From Verrucomicrobiota bacterium (lineage in GTDB: Bacteria > Verrucomicrobiota > Verrucomicrobiae > Limisphaerales > UBA11358), in assembly GCA_014860005.1 (NCBI GenBank), contig JACZKP010000043.1, forward strand, positions 1 to 39,913: 39,913 bases of DNA, in the 5' to 3' direction. The number at the start of each line of letters is the position of its first letter. Position 1 is the stretch's first letter. The position numbers and the translations under genes are program-made. The notes under the pieces are model-generated. The model was not told the DNA's origin. It saw nothing but the letters and a program-made list of their open reading frames with translations, and made no database searches. Below are positions 18,531-27,510 of this stretch, piece after piece.

Positions 18531-18613
18531 TTATACGCTGAATCAATCAGCTTTCTTTGGTTTGGCTGTAAGAAAAGCGGTTTGCCGGCCACTATTTCTC
18601 AAAACGAACTGAA

Positions 18614-19138
18614 ATGGACGTCTCGGAACAGGAATTACTTTTCCGCCGCTGGCTGGCCGATCATGCCGGGTTGATGTGGAAAGTCGTACGCGCCTTTACG
18701 GCAACCCCGGAGGATGCGGAAGACCTGTTCCAGGAAATCGCGTTGCAGCTCTGGATGTCACTGCCGGCATTTCGCGGCGAGGCGAAGGAAAGCACCTGGA
18801 TTTACCGCGTGGCATTCAACACCGCGTTGGTCTGGAAACGCGTTGAAAAGCGGCGGCGCGCGAAACATGAAAAGTTTCTTGAACTGAACGGCGCGCCGGG
18901 AGTTTTTGCGGAACATTCCACGCCAACACGAGACGAAGAATTGGTGCAACAGCTTTACACCGCCATCCGGCAGTTGCCGAAGCTGGACGCGTCGCTCGCG
19001 CTGATGCACCTCGACAGCTTGAGCTACCGCGAGATGAGCGAAGTGCTGGGCATCACCGAGAGCAATGTGGGCGTGAAGTTGAACCGTCTCCGCAAACAGC
19101 TCGCGGAGATGTTGAAAGGAGCAGGCGATGAACTTTGA
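18614..19138 (+). CDS. ECF-type RNA polymerase sigma factor
   Basis: A 174-residue sigma-70 family protein. Region 2 is recognisable at residues ~20-85 ('VVRAFTATPEDAEDLFQEIA', 'FRGEAKESTWIYRVAFNTAL') and region 4 at ~115-165 ('AIRQLPKLDASLALMHLDSL', 'SYREMSEVLGITESNVGVKL'). It overlaps the next gene by 11 nt (ATG at 19128), so the sigma factor and the membrane fusion protein are made together. That is the usual arrangement for a sigma and its membrane regulator. The gene lies inside the purL-duplication-bounded module. Confidence 0.93.
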   Translation: MDVSEQELLFRRWLADHAGLMWKVVRAFTATPEDAEDLFQEIALQLWMSLPAFRGEAKESTWIYRVAFNTALVWKRVEKRRRAKHEKFLELNGAPGVFAEHSTPTRDEELVQQLYTAIRQLPKLDASLALMHLDSLSYREMSEVLGITESNVGVKLNRLRKQLAEMLKGAGDEL

Positions 19139-20888
19139 GGATTTTCAAAAGTCCTGGCAGTCGCAGGACGCGGGCCGCTCGGTTTCCATCAATGCCGACG
19201 CACTGTTGATCGAAGTTCGTCGCAAGCAACTGTGCTTCCGCCGGACAATTTTCTGGCGCGATGTGCGCGAGATTGGTGTGGCGGCCCTGCTGGTGCCGGT
19301 GTTCATCTACGGCGGTTGGGAGACTCATTGGACGCTTTATCTGTGTGCCTTCGCCTGCCTCGTGGTGGGTGCAGACATGTGGCTGGACCGCTGGCGCCAG
19401 AAGAAAAAAACGCCGGATCTGCACGGTTCGTTGAAGGATTGCACGGCCACGTCGCTCGCGGAAGTCAGCCATCAAATCTGGCTGCTGAAAAATATCCTCT
19501 GGTGGTATCTACTGCCACTTTTTGTGCCGATAATGTTGTTTTGTGGCTGTGTCGCGTGGAGCGTGCCAGGGCCGGTCGCGGACAAGATTCTTTCCCTGCT
19601 GCCACTGATTGGCTTTGTCTTGGCGGTTGATATTGGAGTTTACTGGCTGAATCAGGTCGCCGTGAGAAAAGTGTTGGAGCCGCGCCGACAGGAATTGGAA
19701 AAACTGTTGGCCGGACTCGAAACGGAAAATCATCCATCAATTATGAAAACAAAGAAACCACTCGGTCCATTACTGTTGGTCCTGGCCGTCAGCGCCATCG
19801 CGGTGATCGTCCACGCTGCCACGAACGCCACGAAGGCCAATCCGGGCACGGGCCTCGAAGCCATTCGCAAAAAACATAACGTGCCCGCGCTCGCGGTGAT
19901 CGCGACGAAGGACGGGCAGATTTGCGACCGCGCCGCCGCCGGTGTCCGCAAGCATGGCGACCCCACGCCGATCACCACGAACGATGTGGTTCACATCGGC
20001 TCCTGCACCAAGTCCATGACGGCCACGCTCGCCGCCATCCTGATCGAGCAAGGCAAGTTGCGTTGGGACACAACCATCGCGGAAGTATTCCCCGAATTGA
20101 AAGGCAAGATGGTCAAGCAATACGAAACGGTGACGGTTGAGCAACTGCTCCATCATCGCGGCGGCGTACCCGGCGCACCGCCATCCGCGGCGTGGAAACG
20201 CGCGTGGCAGGAAATCGGCACCCCCAGGGAACAGCGGCGCGAATTCATCGAGGCGGTGTTGCGCGCCCCACCCGCGGCCGCGCCGGGGCAAAGGAAGATC
20301 TATTCAAATCAGGGTTACACCATCGCCGGGGCCATGCTGGAAAAAATCTCCGGGCAGGATTTTGAATCATTGATGACGGAAAAGTTGTTCGTGCCACTGG
20401 GCATGCACACCGCCGGTTTCGGCCCACCCGGCACGAAAGACAGAATTGACCAGCCGTGGGGTCATGTGCGCAAGTTGTCCAGAACCCTTCCGATGCAATC
20501 GGACAATCCGCCCGCCATTTCGCCGGCGGGCCGCGTGCATTGCTCGCTCGACGACCTCGCGCGTTATGCGATGTTCCATTTACAGCGCGGAACGAATGGA
20601 CTGTTGCAGCCGGAAACGATGGCCAGACTTCACGCTCCACCGGAAGGCGTGGAAATCAAAAGCGTCATGGACAACTACGCCGGCGGCTGGGTGCGGATGA
20701 AACGCAGTTGGGCCGGCGGTCCGGTGCTCTGGCACAACGGCTCAAACACGATGTGGTACATGGTGATGTGGCTCGCGCCGGAAAAGAACTTCTGCGTCAT
20801 CGCCGTCACCAACATCGCTGGTGACGACGCAGAAAAAGCCTGTGACGATGCGGCGGTGATGATGATCAAAAAATGGTTGCCGGAATAA
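19128..20888 (+). CDS. Membrane anti-sigma-like domain fused to a class C beta-lactamase-type serine hydrolase
   Basis: One 586-residue frame. Residues 1-205 start 'MNFEDFQKSWQSQDAG' and carry about four membrane helices in two pairs ('IGVAALLVPVFIYGGW', 'LYLCAFACLVVGADMWL', 'YLLPLFVPIMLFCGC', 'LLPLIGFVLAVDIGVYWL'), like membrane regulators that follow ECF sigma genes. At residue 206 an internal Met begins a second export-signal-like helix ('PLGPLLLVLAVSAIAVIVHA') and a beta-lactamase/D-Ala-D-Ala peptidase domain. Its motifs are SxxK (Ser292, 'SCTKS'), YxN (Tyr392, 'YSNQGY') and HNG (His536). It could be two genes merged by loss of a stop, with ATG 19743 the former second start, or a true sensor-hydrolase fusion. 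The substrate is unknown. Confidence 0.85.
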   Translation: MNFEDFQKSWQSQDAGRSVSINADALLIEVRRKQLCFRRTIFWRDVREIGVAALLVPVFIYGGWETHWTLYLCAFACLVVGADMWLDRWRQKKKTPDLHGSLKDCTATSLAEVSHQIWLLKNILWWYLLPLFVPIMLFCGCVAWSVPGPVADKILSLLPLIGFVLAVDIGVYWLNQVAVRKVLEPRRQELEKLLAGLETENHPSIMKTKKPLGPLLLVLAVSAIAVIVHAATNATKANPGTGLEAIRKKHNVPALAVIATKDGQICDRAAAGVRKHGDPTPITTNDVVHIGSCTKSMTATLAAILIEQGKLRWDTTIAEVFPELKGKMVKQYETVTVEQLLHHRGGVPGAPPSAAWKRAWQEIGTPREQRREFIEAVLRAPPAAAPGQRKIYSNQGYTIAGAMLEKISGQDFESLMTEKLFVPLGMHTAGFGPPGTKDRIDQPWGHVRKLSRTLPMQSDNPPAISPAGRVHCSLDDLARYAMFHLQRGTNGLLQPETMARLHAPPEGVEIKSVMDNYAGGWVRMKRSWAGGPVLWHNGSNTMWYMVMWLAPEKNFCVIAVTNIAGDDAEKACDDAAVMMIKKWLPE

Positions 20889-20894
20889 CCGCCA

Positions 20895-23489
20895 TCACGC
20901 CATCGCGCGGGCAATACTGTTCCACCAGGCGTCGTGCAGTTCGGTGAGCGGGGCGGAGAATTCGCCGCTGGCGGTCTTCACCGTTAGCTTGTCGCCGCCG
21001 ACTTTGCCGATCTGCACCGCGGGCACGCCCATGAGCTTGGCGCGTTCGACAACTTTCACGGCGTCGAGCGCCTGGCAACTGATAATGACGCGTGATTGTG
21101 TTTCGCCAAAGAGCAGGGCGTCCAACCTCGTAGGACAGGCGTCGCGCCTGTCTCCATCTAATTCTTTATCTTTTTCAGTTTGAGACAGGCGCGACGCCTG
21201 TCCTACGGCGGACAAATCCACCGTGGCACCAATCAAGCTCGGGGTTTCGCGGGCGATGAGTTGGCTGATGCAGCTTTCGGCGAGCGCGACGGCGAGGCCG
21301 CCTTCGCTGCAATCATGCGCGCTCTTCACGAGGCCTGACTGGATCAGGCCGAGGAGCGTGGTGTGCAGTGTCTTCGCGACTTCCAAGTCGCAACGCGGCG
21401 GCGAACCGTTCTTCTGGTCATGGATGACTTGCAGATACGCGCTGCCGCCGAGGCCTTGCAGTGGGGTGGCTTCCACGGGTTCACCCAGCAAAATGATGGC
21501 GTCGCCTTCATCCTTGAACCATTGCGTGGTGACGTGTTCGAGCTTCTCGATGAGGCCGACGACGGAAATGGTGGGCGTCGGATCAATCGGACCAGCCGGA
21601 CTTTGGTTATACAACGAGCAATTGCCGCCGGTGACGGGCGCGTTGAACGCTTTGCAGGCTTCCGCCAGACCGCGCACGGATTCCTTGATTTGCCAGAACA
21701 ACTCGGGCTTGAGCGGGCTGGGCATGTTGAGGTTGTCCGTCGCGCCGAGCGGAATCGCGCCGGAGCAGGCGAGATTGCGGCACGCCTCGGCCACGGCGGC
21801 TTTCGCGCCTTCGTAGGGATCGAGATAAACGTAACCGCCATTGCAATCCACAGTCATGGCGATGAGTTTTTCGGGGAGCGCAGGCGGCTCGCGTGTGGTG
21901 TCCGGCGGCCCGCCGGACGCTTCCAAAACACCACTTGAGTTAGTAAGAAGAGAACTTGACGGGCCGCCAAGTTCAGCAGGCGGGCCGCCTGCGCTCCCCT
22001 GAATCGGAAGTGAATCACCCTTGATGCGAATCACTGCCGCATCGCTGCCGGGCAACACGACCGAGCCGGCGCGGACTTGATGATCGTATTGGCGATACGC
22101 CCAGTTTTTCGAGGCGATGCTCGGCCACGCGAGCAATCGCTTGAGAATATGGGTCGCATAGGACGCATTCGACACATCCGCGATACCATCCAGTCTGAAA
22201 GCACGAACCTCTTTGATATAGGCAGGCTCAACCGCTTCGCGATGATAAACCGGTGACTCGTCAGCAATCTTCCGCGCGGGAATGTCCACGACGAGTTTGC
22301 CGCCATGACGCACCTTCATGTGGCCGGTGTCCGTGATGATGCCGATCTCGGACCACGGTAGATCCCACTTGTCGAAAACGCGTTTCACTTCCTCTTCGCG
22401 GCCCTTGTGGACGACGATGAGCATGCGCTCCTGCGATTCCGAAAGCATGATTTCGTAGCTGCTCATGTTCGGCGCACGTTGTGGAACTTTGTCGAGTTCG
22501 ATCTCGATGCCCGTGCCGGCGCGCGCAGCCATTTCGCAGGTGGAACAGGTCAAACCCGCCGCGCCCATGTCCTGCATGCCCGCGACGCAACCGGTGGCGA
22601 GCAACTCAAGACACGCTTCGCACACGAGTTTTTCCATGAATGGATCGCCGACCTGCACCGCGCCGCGCTGTTGCTCGGCGGACTCCTCGGTCAAATCCTG
22701 CGACGCAAACGCCGCGCCCGCAAGACCGTCGCGACCCGTGGCCGGGCCGACGTAAAACACCGGATTGCCGACTCCCTTGGCCGCGCCGCGCGTGATCTGT
22801 TCGTGGCGCAGCACGCCGAGGCAGAACGCGTTCACGAGCGGGTTGCCTTGATACGTTTTGTCAAAATACACCTCGCCCGCGACAGTCGGGATGCCGAAGC
22901 AATTCCCGTAATGCGCAATTCCGCTGACGACGCCGGCGAACAGGCGGCGGTTGTTCAGCACCTCCGCTGACGGGGCAGCAGGTGGGCAGGTGGGTGAGTG
23001 GGCAGGTGGGATTTCAGCGGCCGTGACGTCCTTCTCACTTTCTCCCCCTCCCACTTTCCCACTTTCAACTCCGTTCGCAGTGATTGGGCCAAACCTCAGC
23101 GAGTTCACCGCGCAAACCGGCCTTGCGCCCATCGTGAAAATATCCCGCACGATACCGCCGACGCCGGTGGTCGCGCCCTGAAACGGTTCGACCGCACTTG
23201 GATGGTTGTGCGATTCGATCTTGAACGCGATGGCGATGCCGTCGCCGATGTCAATAATGCCCGCGTTTTCCTCGCCCGCGCCAACGAGGATTTTGGGCGA
23301 CTTGGTGGGGAAGGTCTTTAGCAGCGGCTTGGTGTTTTTGTAGCTGCAATGCTCGCTCCACATCACGGAAAAGATGCCGAGCTCGGTGTAGCTCGGCGTG
23401 CGGCCGAGGATTTCCACGGCGTGGGCGTATTCTTCCGGCGTGAGGTTGTGTTTGGCAACCAACTCTGGGGTAATGGCGGGTTCGGTCAT
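20895..23489 (-). CDS. purL: Phosphoribosylformylglycinamidine synthase large subunit with three in-frame inserts
   Basis: PurL converts FGAR to FGAM in purine synthesis with ammonia delivered by PurQ and PurS, both encoded upstream on the same strand. Family strings include '[20 protein letters not shown]', '[20 protein letters not shown]', '[20 protein letters not shown]', '[20 protein letters not shown]', '[18 protein letters not shown]' and '[12 protein letters not shown]'. The product is 864 residues, about 100-120 more than the usual small-type PurL (~740). The excess is three inserts: residues ~137-174 (low-complexity), ~497-539 (GC-rich palindrome, 21873-21999) and ~761-787 (REPIN-like, 21130-21206). 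The frame is intact throughout, so the enzyme is probably active. Confidence 0.95.
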   Translation of the reverse strand: MTEPAITPELVAKHNLTPEEYAHAVEILGRTPSYTELGIFSVMWSEHCSYKNTKPLLKTFPTKSPKILVGAGEENAGIIDIGDGIAIAFKIESHNHPSAVEPFQGATTGVGGIVRDIFTMGARPVCAVNSLRFGPITANGVESGKVGGGESEKDVTAAEIPPAHSPTCPPAAPSAEVLNNRRLFAGVVSGIAHYGNCFGIPTVAGEVYFDKTYQGNPLVNAFCLGVLRHEQITRGAAKGVGNPVFYVGPATGRDGLAGAAFASQDLTEESAEQQRGAVQVGDPFMEKLVCEACLELLATGCVAGMQDMGAAGLTCSTCEMAARAGTGIEIELDKVPQRAPNMSSYEIMLSESQERMLIVVHKGREEEVKRVFDKWDLPWSEIGIITDTGHMKVRHGGKLVVDIPARKIADESPVYHREAVEPAYIKEVRAFRLDGIADVSNASYATHILKRLLAWPSIASKNWAYRQYDHQVRAGSVVLPGSDAAVIRIKGDSLPIQGSAGGPPAELGGPSSSLLTNSSGVLEASGGPPDTTREPPALPEKLIAMTVDCNGGYVYLDPYEGAKAAVAEACRNLACSGAIPLGATDNLNMPSPLKPELFWQIKESVRGLAEACKAFNAPVTGGNCSLYNQSPAGPIDPTPTISVVGLIEKLEHVTTQWFKDEGDAIILLGEPVEATPLQGLGGSAYLQVIHDQKNGSPPRCDLEVAKTLHTTLLGLIQSGLVKSAHDCSEGGLAVALAESCISQLIARETPSLIGATVDLSAVGQASRLSQTEKDKELDGDRRDACPTRLDALLFGETQSRVIISCQALDAVKVVERAKLMGVPAVQIGKVGGDKLTVKTASGEFSAPLTELHDAWWNSIARAMA
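21130..21206. repeat. REPIN-like palindrome inside purL (GTAG family)
   Basis: Arms 21130-21154 and 21182-21206 are perfect 25-nt inverted repeats beginning GTAGGACAGGCGTC. Each arm folds on itself (GACAGGCG...CGCCTGTC), giving the REP-doublet layout of two inverted hairpins each preceded by GTAG. Translated in purL as 'VGQASRLS...GDRRDACPT'. The arms are identical to those in trpE; the 27-nt spacer differs. Confidence 0.9.
21873..21999. repeat. Second palindromic insert inside purL (GC-rich family)
   Basis: Arms 21873-21892 (GGGGAGCGCAGGCGGCTCGC) and 21980-21999 are 20-nt inverted repeats with one mismatch. An internal perfect hairpin, GTCCGGCGG-C-CCGCCGGAC, starts near 21899. Translated in purL as '[13 protein letters not shown]' and '[17 protein letters not shown]', text with no counterpart in normal PurL. 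Confidence 0.8.
22976..23085. repeat. Low-complexity insert inside purL (GGTGGG/CCCACTTTC type)
   Basis: Plus-strand text is GGGCAGGTGGGTGAGTGGGC followed downstream by CTCCCCCTCCCACTTTCCCA, a purine/pyrimidine-rich repeat of loosely inverted form. It translates as '[14 protein letters not shown]' and '[16 protein letters not shown]', between 'LRFGPI' and '[13 protein letters not shown]', which are nearly contiguous in other PurL proteins. Boundaries are approximate. Confidence 0.65.
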
Positions 23490-23504
23490 GGGAATCGTTT
23501 GAAA

Positions 23505-24947
23505 CTATTTTATCCACAGCAATCGTTCAGCTTGGCCTAGCAGGAAGCAAAAAATGTGGGCGGGAATGTGCAGGAAAATTGTCTCCATTCCCTCAAGCTT
23601 GCGCACGCCGAAGTCTGTGTCTTTTTTGGTAACGACATACGCCGTCTTCAAAGCTTGATTCTTACAATAAACCGCCAAGCCATCTTTTGAGCCTATCACA
23701 GGCCTTTCCTGATATTTTACTTCGACTGCGAAATGGTAATTCGGACTTTGAACTATGATGTCCACTTCTCGCTCGGTCGCCGCATCCCTCCAGTAGCTGA
23801 TGCGTGGCGTGTCTAGATAGGAATACGCATAGAGGTGTCGAAGAACCGCAGTTTCAACGACCAATCCCATCTGTGTCGGGTCCGACAAGATTTCTTCACC
23901 GCGCAACAAAACCGCGTTCCGTAACGCTGCGTCCACCAGATAAACCTTGTAGCGCGCTTTCAAGATGGCCTTTCCACCTTTTACCGTCGGCGGCAGGCGA
24001 TAGATGAGATTAGCCTGTTCCAAGTTTTGCAGATAGTTGGCAACGGTGACGCTCGTCGTTCCAACATCATTGGCGCAACCTTGGGTTGAAAACAAACCGC
24101 CGGTGTGCAGGCAAAGGTAAATGAAAATGCGTTCCAGATCATTGACGTTGCGGATGCGGAACAAAGCGGTCATGTCGCGCTTTAAGACTCTTTCAACGAC
24201 ATCTTCACGCAGTAGCCGCTGGCATAAAGAGAGGTCGGTGAGTTTGGCTGTTTCTGGAAACCCGCCGACCAGTAGGTACCGCTGAAACGAATCTTGGACC
24301 AGACGAAATGCCCGCGCGAGTTCGCCGAGTTGGGTTGGATCCCAATCAAAAAGATTTCTCGGAATTAAGTCGTCGGGAATGTTTGCCGGTGACTCGCCGC
24401 GAATCTGTAAATACTCGTAGAATGAAAGTGTCGGGACGGGAATGGTCAGCCAGCGACCTACGCCACTTTCGGCTACGTGAGTGCGATGAGTCAAAGCCGA
24501 AGAACCTGTGGCAACAATTCGGTATTCGGGATGGTGATCCACCAATTGCTTTAGTTCTAAATCCCATTCCTTGGCATACTGCACTTCGTCCAACAGCAGC
24601 GTGGCGGGTTTGCCCTTTGGATGAATGTGCTCGTGATAAAGCTTCAAAACATTCGCGAGTGAATAAATTTTGATGAGCGGATGATCGAGGCTCAAATACA
24701 ACACACTCGTCGGGGCGTCTCCTTGTTCCAACAGATGCACAGCCAGTTGCTGAAGCACCGTTGTCTTACCAACGCGGCGCGGACCAGACAACAAGATGGC
24801 GCGGCGCATACTGGGATCACTGAGCCGGCGCCGACAAGATTCAAAGGCCAAGCGCCGAAACTTCGCGACATTCTGAACCGGCTGACGCCACCAAGGGTTG
24901 AATCCTTGAATGGCTGCCAACACTTCGTCACGATTTAAGAAATCCAT
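23505..24947 (-). CDS. AAA ATPase with C-terminal DUF4143 domain
   Basis: The 480-residue protein has an AAA_14-type core: Walker A '[12 protein letters not shown]' (residues ~53-63), Walker B '[15 protein letters not shown]', sensor '[11 protein letters not shown]'. A DUF4143 C-terminal domain follows ('[10 protein letters not shown]'-like '[20 protein letters not shown]', then '[19 protein letters not shown]', the nuclease-like VEVK motif). These proteins are common accessory ATPases of unclear role, often variable between strains. It sits between purQ and purL on the same strand, 15 nt upstream of purL, and looks inserted into an older purSQL cluster. Its base composition is visibly lower in GC than its neighbours. 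Confidence 0.9.
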   Translation of the reverse strand: MDFLNRDEVLAAIQGFNPWWRQPVQNVAKFRRLAFESCRRRLSDPSMRRAILLSGPRRVGKTTVLQQLAVHLLEQGDAPTSVLYLSLDHPLIKIYSLANVLKLYHEHIHPKGKPATLLLDEVQYAKEWDLELKQLVDHHPEYRIVATGSSALTHRTHVAESGVGRWLTIPVPTLSFYEYLQIRGESPANIPDDLIPRNLFDWDPTQLGELARAFRLVQDSFQRYLLVGGFPETAKLTDLSLCQRLLREDVVERVLKRDMTALFRIRNVNDLERIFIYLCLHTGGLFSTQGCANDVGTTSVTVANYLQNLEQANLIYRLPPTVKGGKAILKARYKVYLVDAALRNAVLLRGEEILSDPTQMGLVVETAVLRHLYAYSYLDTPRISYWRDAATEREVDIIVQSPNYHFAVEVKYQERPVIGSKDGLAVYCKNQALKTAYVVTKKDTDFGVRKLEGMETIFLHIPAHIFCFLLGQAERLLWIK

Positions 24948-25064
24948 AGTTTCAAGCCTCTGCTTGGCACTTTTTAGCCGAAATCAGCCTAAAAGTATAT
25001 TCCGAACTATGCATAATTCGCCCATAAGTGGTGTTTCGGCTCGTTCTGATTTGCACTTTCAGCT

Positions 25065-25775
25065 TCACGTCGCCTTCGCCGCCGTCTCTTTTCCCAACGC
25101 GGCGAAGATGCTTTCGAAAATCCATTTGCCGTCGTCGCTGCCGAGCAGCGGTTCGCAGGCGCGTTCGGGATGCGGCATCAGGCCGGCCACGTTGCGCTTT
25201 TCATTGCAGATGCCGGCGATGTTTTGCACTGCGCCGTTCGGGTTCGCGGAGTCGGTCAGGTTTCCGCTGGCGTCGCAGTATTGCCAGAGGATTTGGTTGT
25301 TGGCCTTGAGCTTTGCGAGCGTTTCTTCGTCGGCAAAATAGCAGCCTTCGCCGTGGGCGATGGGCACGCGGAGAATTTTCCCCGCTGGTATCTGGTTCGT
25401 GAACGGGGAGTTGGGCGTGGCGGTTTTGAGGAACACGTTTTCGCAGCGGAATTGCAGCGAACGATTGCGAATGAGCGCGCCGGGCAGCAGATGGGCTTCG
25501 GTCAGAACCTGGAAGCCGTTGCAGATGCCGAGCACGAGGCCGCCGTTGTCGGCGAATTGTTTCACGGCCTGCATTACGGGGCTGAACCGCGCGATGGCGC
25601 CGCAGCGCAGGTAATCACCGTAGCTGAAGCCGCCGGGCACGATGACGCAGTCGGCGTCGCCGAGGGACGAATCCTTGTGCCAGACGAGCCGCGCGGCGCG
25701 GCCCAGATGGCGGATGGCGTGGACGGCGTCCTGGTCGCAGTTGCTGGCGGGGAACTGTAAAACTGAAAAGTTCAT
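25065..25775 (-). CDS. purQ: Phosphoribosylformylglycinamidine synthase glutaminase subunit
   Basis: A 236-residue class I glutamine amidotransferase. '[20 protein letters not shown]' is the normal PurQ start; '[20 protein letters not shown]' is the oxyanion-side loop; '[20 protein letters not shown]' holds the nucleophile Cys; '[20 protein letters not shown]' holds the catalytic His and Glu. ATG 25775 was chosen because homology begins there. It supplies ammonia to PurL, with PurS as the bridging subunit. The gene follows purS on the same strand after a 130-nt gap containing an inverted repeat. Confidence 0.96.
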   Translation of the reverse strand: MNFSVLQFPASNCDQDAVHAIRHLGRAARLVWHKDSSLGDADCVIVPGGFSYGDYLRCGAIARFSPVMQAVKQFADNGGLVLGICNGFQVLTEAHLLPGALIRNRSLQFRCENVFLKTATPNSPFTNQIPAGKILRVPIAHGEGCYFADEETLAKLKANNQILWQYCDASGNLTDSANPNGAVQNIAGICNEKRNVAGLMPHPERACEPLLGSDDGKWIFESIFAALGKETAAKAT

Positions 25776-25807
25776 TTGGTTCTGAAGGTTGGATTGCAGG
25801 CGTAGCA

Positions 25808-25878
25808 GCAGAGGAGAAAAGGAGAAAATGGGAAAAGAAGATGGGGTGCAAATCCCCTCTGGTCCTTTTCTCCTCTGC
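25808..25878. repeat. Inverted repeat between purS and purQ
   Basis: GCAGAGGAGAAAAGGA (25808-25823) and TCCTTTTCTCCTCTGC (25863-25878) pair perfectly over 16 bp around a 39-nt loop. There is no T-run directly after the stem on the coding strand. It could form an mRNA hairpin between the two pur genes, or be another small insertion element. Purine-rich on one strand. Confidence 0.7.
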
Positions 25879-25905
25879 CCCTTTTCAGTTCGACAATCAC
25901 GGCGG

Positions 25906-26148
25906 TCACTCAATTTCGAGGCGATAATCCTCAATCACCGGGTTGCTCAACAGCCTGTGCGCGGCGTCGTTGATGGCTTTGTGCGCGGCGTCGCGGTCGG
26001 TGCCGGGCGCGAGATCAATCTCGATGTATTTGCCGATGTGGACGCCGGTGACGCCGGTGTAGCCCATGTGTTCGAGGGCGTTCTGGACGGTTTTGCCCTG
26101 CGGATCGAGCACGGCTTTCTTGGGTGTGATGATAATCTTTGCCTTCAT
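25906..26148 (-). CDS. purS: Phosphoribosylformylglycinamidine synthase subunit PurS
   Basis: An 80-residue protein, the normal PurS length, reading 'MKAKIIITPKKAVLDPQGKT', 'VQNALEHMGYTGVTGVHIGK' and 'YIEIDLAPG', the classic PurS fold with its 'KP.VLDPQG' motif and 'GK' turn. PurS dimers bridge PurQ and PurL. It is the first gene of the minus-strand pur cluster, divergent from the HupE-like gene across 125 nt. ATG 26148 is the only start that fits the family. Confidence 0.95.
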   Translation of the reverse strand: MKAKIIITPKKAVLDPQGKTVQNALEHMGYTGVTGVHIGKYIEIDLAPGTDRDAAHKAINDAAHRLLSNPVIEDYRLEIE

Positions 26149-26272
26149 ACGAAAACGGGTGGTTCTCCCGCCAAAAAACTCTCCGGCATGGTGAGCAACC
26201 GGAACACGCGAAACCAGCAGATTTTTCGCGGCGCGCTTTCCCCGCATATAAGATTCTGCTACTCCTCCGCCC

Positions 26273-27421
26273 GTGAAATTTGTCGCCTTGCTTGCTTTCA
26301 TCCGCCGGGCCGCGACGGTGCTCTGCTGTCTGGGGCTGGTGGGAGTGACGTGGGCGCATGAACCGGGCCTAAGCTCCGCGGTGGTGCGGCTGTTTCCGGA
26401 CAAGCTGGAAGCTCAACTGACGTTTGCCCTCAAGGATGCCCATGATCTCGCGGGGCTGGATGGCAATCAGGACGGTGAGATTTCCGAGGAGGAGTTTGCC
26501 GCCGGGCAGGAGCGACTGGGCAAACTGGTGGCCGACGCGTTCGAGGTTCATTTCGACGACACGCCCGCCCATGCCAGCGACATCCTTTGTCAGATGGATG
26601 AAAACAACAACGCCGATGTGTTCCTGAGCATCCAAGGGCGCAAGTTTTCCCGGCTGACCATCCGCTCAAAGATGATTGCAGACCTGCGCCTCGAGCACCG
26701 GCAATATTTTCTGCTGCAAAATCCCGGCGGCATCGTTCTCGCGGAACGGTTGCTCAGTGCCAGTGCGGACACGGTGAAAATTCATGTGGATCCGGAGCCG
26801 GCAGATAGCCTGCTCAATGAGTCACCATTCACAGACGCGGCAACCCCGGCCACGGGCGATCAATCTTCGTTCCGTCAGTTTCTCGTCCTCGGCATCGAAC
26901 ACATTCTGGTGGGCTACGATCATTTGTTGTTTCTGCTGGCGCTGCTGATCGTCGCGCGCGACTGGTTGTCCTCGCTCAAGATCATCACCTTTTTCACCAT
27001 CGCGCACTCCATCACGCTGGCGTTGGCCACGTTTGAATTGGTGCCAGTAGGCGGACGCTGGGTGGAGCCGTTGATCGCTGTCTCGATTGCGTACGTTGGC
27101 TTGGAGAACATTTGGCGGCGCGGCGATCCGCGCGGGCGCTGGCTGCTCACCTTCGCGTTCGGACTGATCCACGGTTTCGGGTTTGCGTCGGTGCTGCAAG
27201 ACATGAATGTGGCCGCACGACCGGGCGGGGTGGCAATGCCGTTGTTTGCCTTCAACCTCGGGGTGGAGGTGGGTCAAATCATCGTTGCCGCCGTTGTGCT
27301 GCCAGTCTTTTGGAAGCTGCGGACGCAGCCGGTTTTTGTGAAACGCTGGGTGCCCGCGTGCTCGGCGGTCGTGGCACTGGCCGGCGGTTGGTGGTTCGTC
27401 GAGCGGGTGTGGTTGGGGTGA
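26273..27421 (+). CDS. HupE/UreJ-like membrane protein with N-terminal exported domain
   Basis: 382 residues. A signal-like segment ('TVLCCLGLVGVTWAHEPGLS') precedes an exported domain containing an EF-hand-like loop (residues ~63-75, 'DGNQDGEISEEEF'). The C-terminal half is the HupE/UreJ_2 membrane domain with the family's histidines: 'LGIEHILVGYDHLLFLLALL', 'FFTIAHSITLALATFEL', 'FAFGLIHGFGFASVLQDM'. Family members are proposed to handle nickel or cobalt, but the exported-domain versions are not well characterised, so transport is only suggested. It starts with GTG (26273) 125 nt from the divergent purS. Confidence 0.85.
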   Translation: MKFVALLAFIRRAATVLCCLGLVGVTWAHEPGLSSAVVRLFPDKLEAQLTFALKDAHDLAGLDGNQDGEISEEEFAAGQERLGKLVADAFEVHFDDTPAHASDILCQMDENNNADVFLSIQGRKFSRLTIRSKMIADLRLEHRQYFLLQNPGGIVLAERLLSASADTVKIHVDPEPADSLLNESPFTDAATPATGDQSSFRQFLVLGIEHILVGYDHLLFLLALLIVARDWLSSLKIITFFTIAHSITLALATFELVPVGGRWVEPLIAVSIAYVGLENIWRRGDPRGRWLLTFAFGLIHGFGFASVLQDMNVAARPGGVAMPLFAFNLGVEVGQIIVAAVVLPVFWKLRTQPVFVKRWVPACSAVVALAGGWWFVERVWLG

Positions 27422-27510
27422 GATTCAACCGCCAATCACCCAAACACCCAAGCTGCCAATGAACCGGTAGCGGGCGTGGTCCGCTGGTTTACCTGATTGA
27501 GCGGATATGC

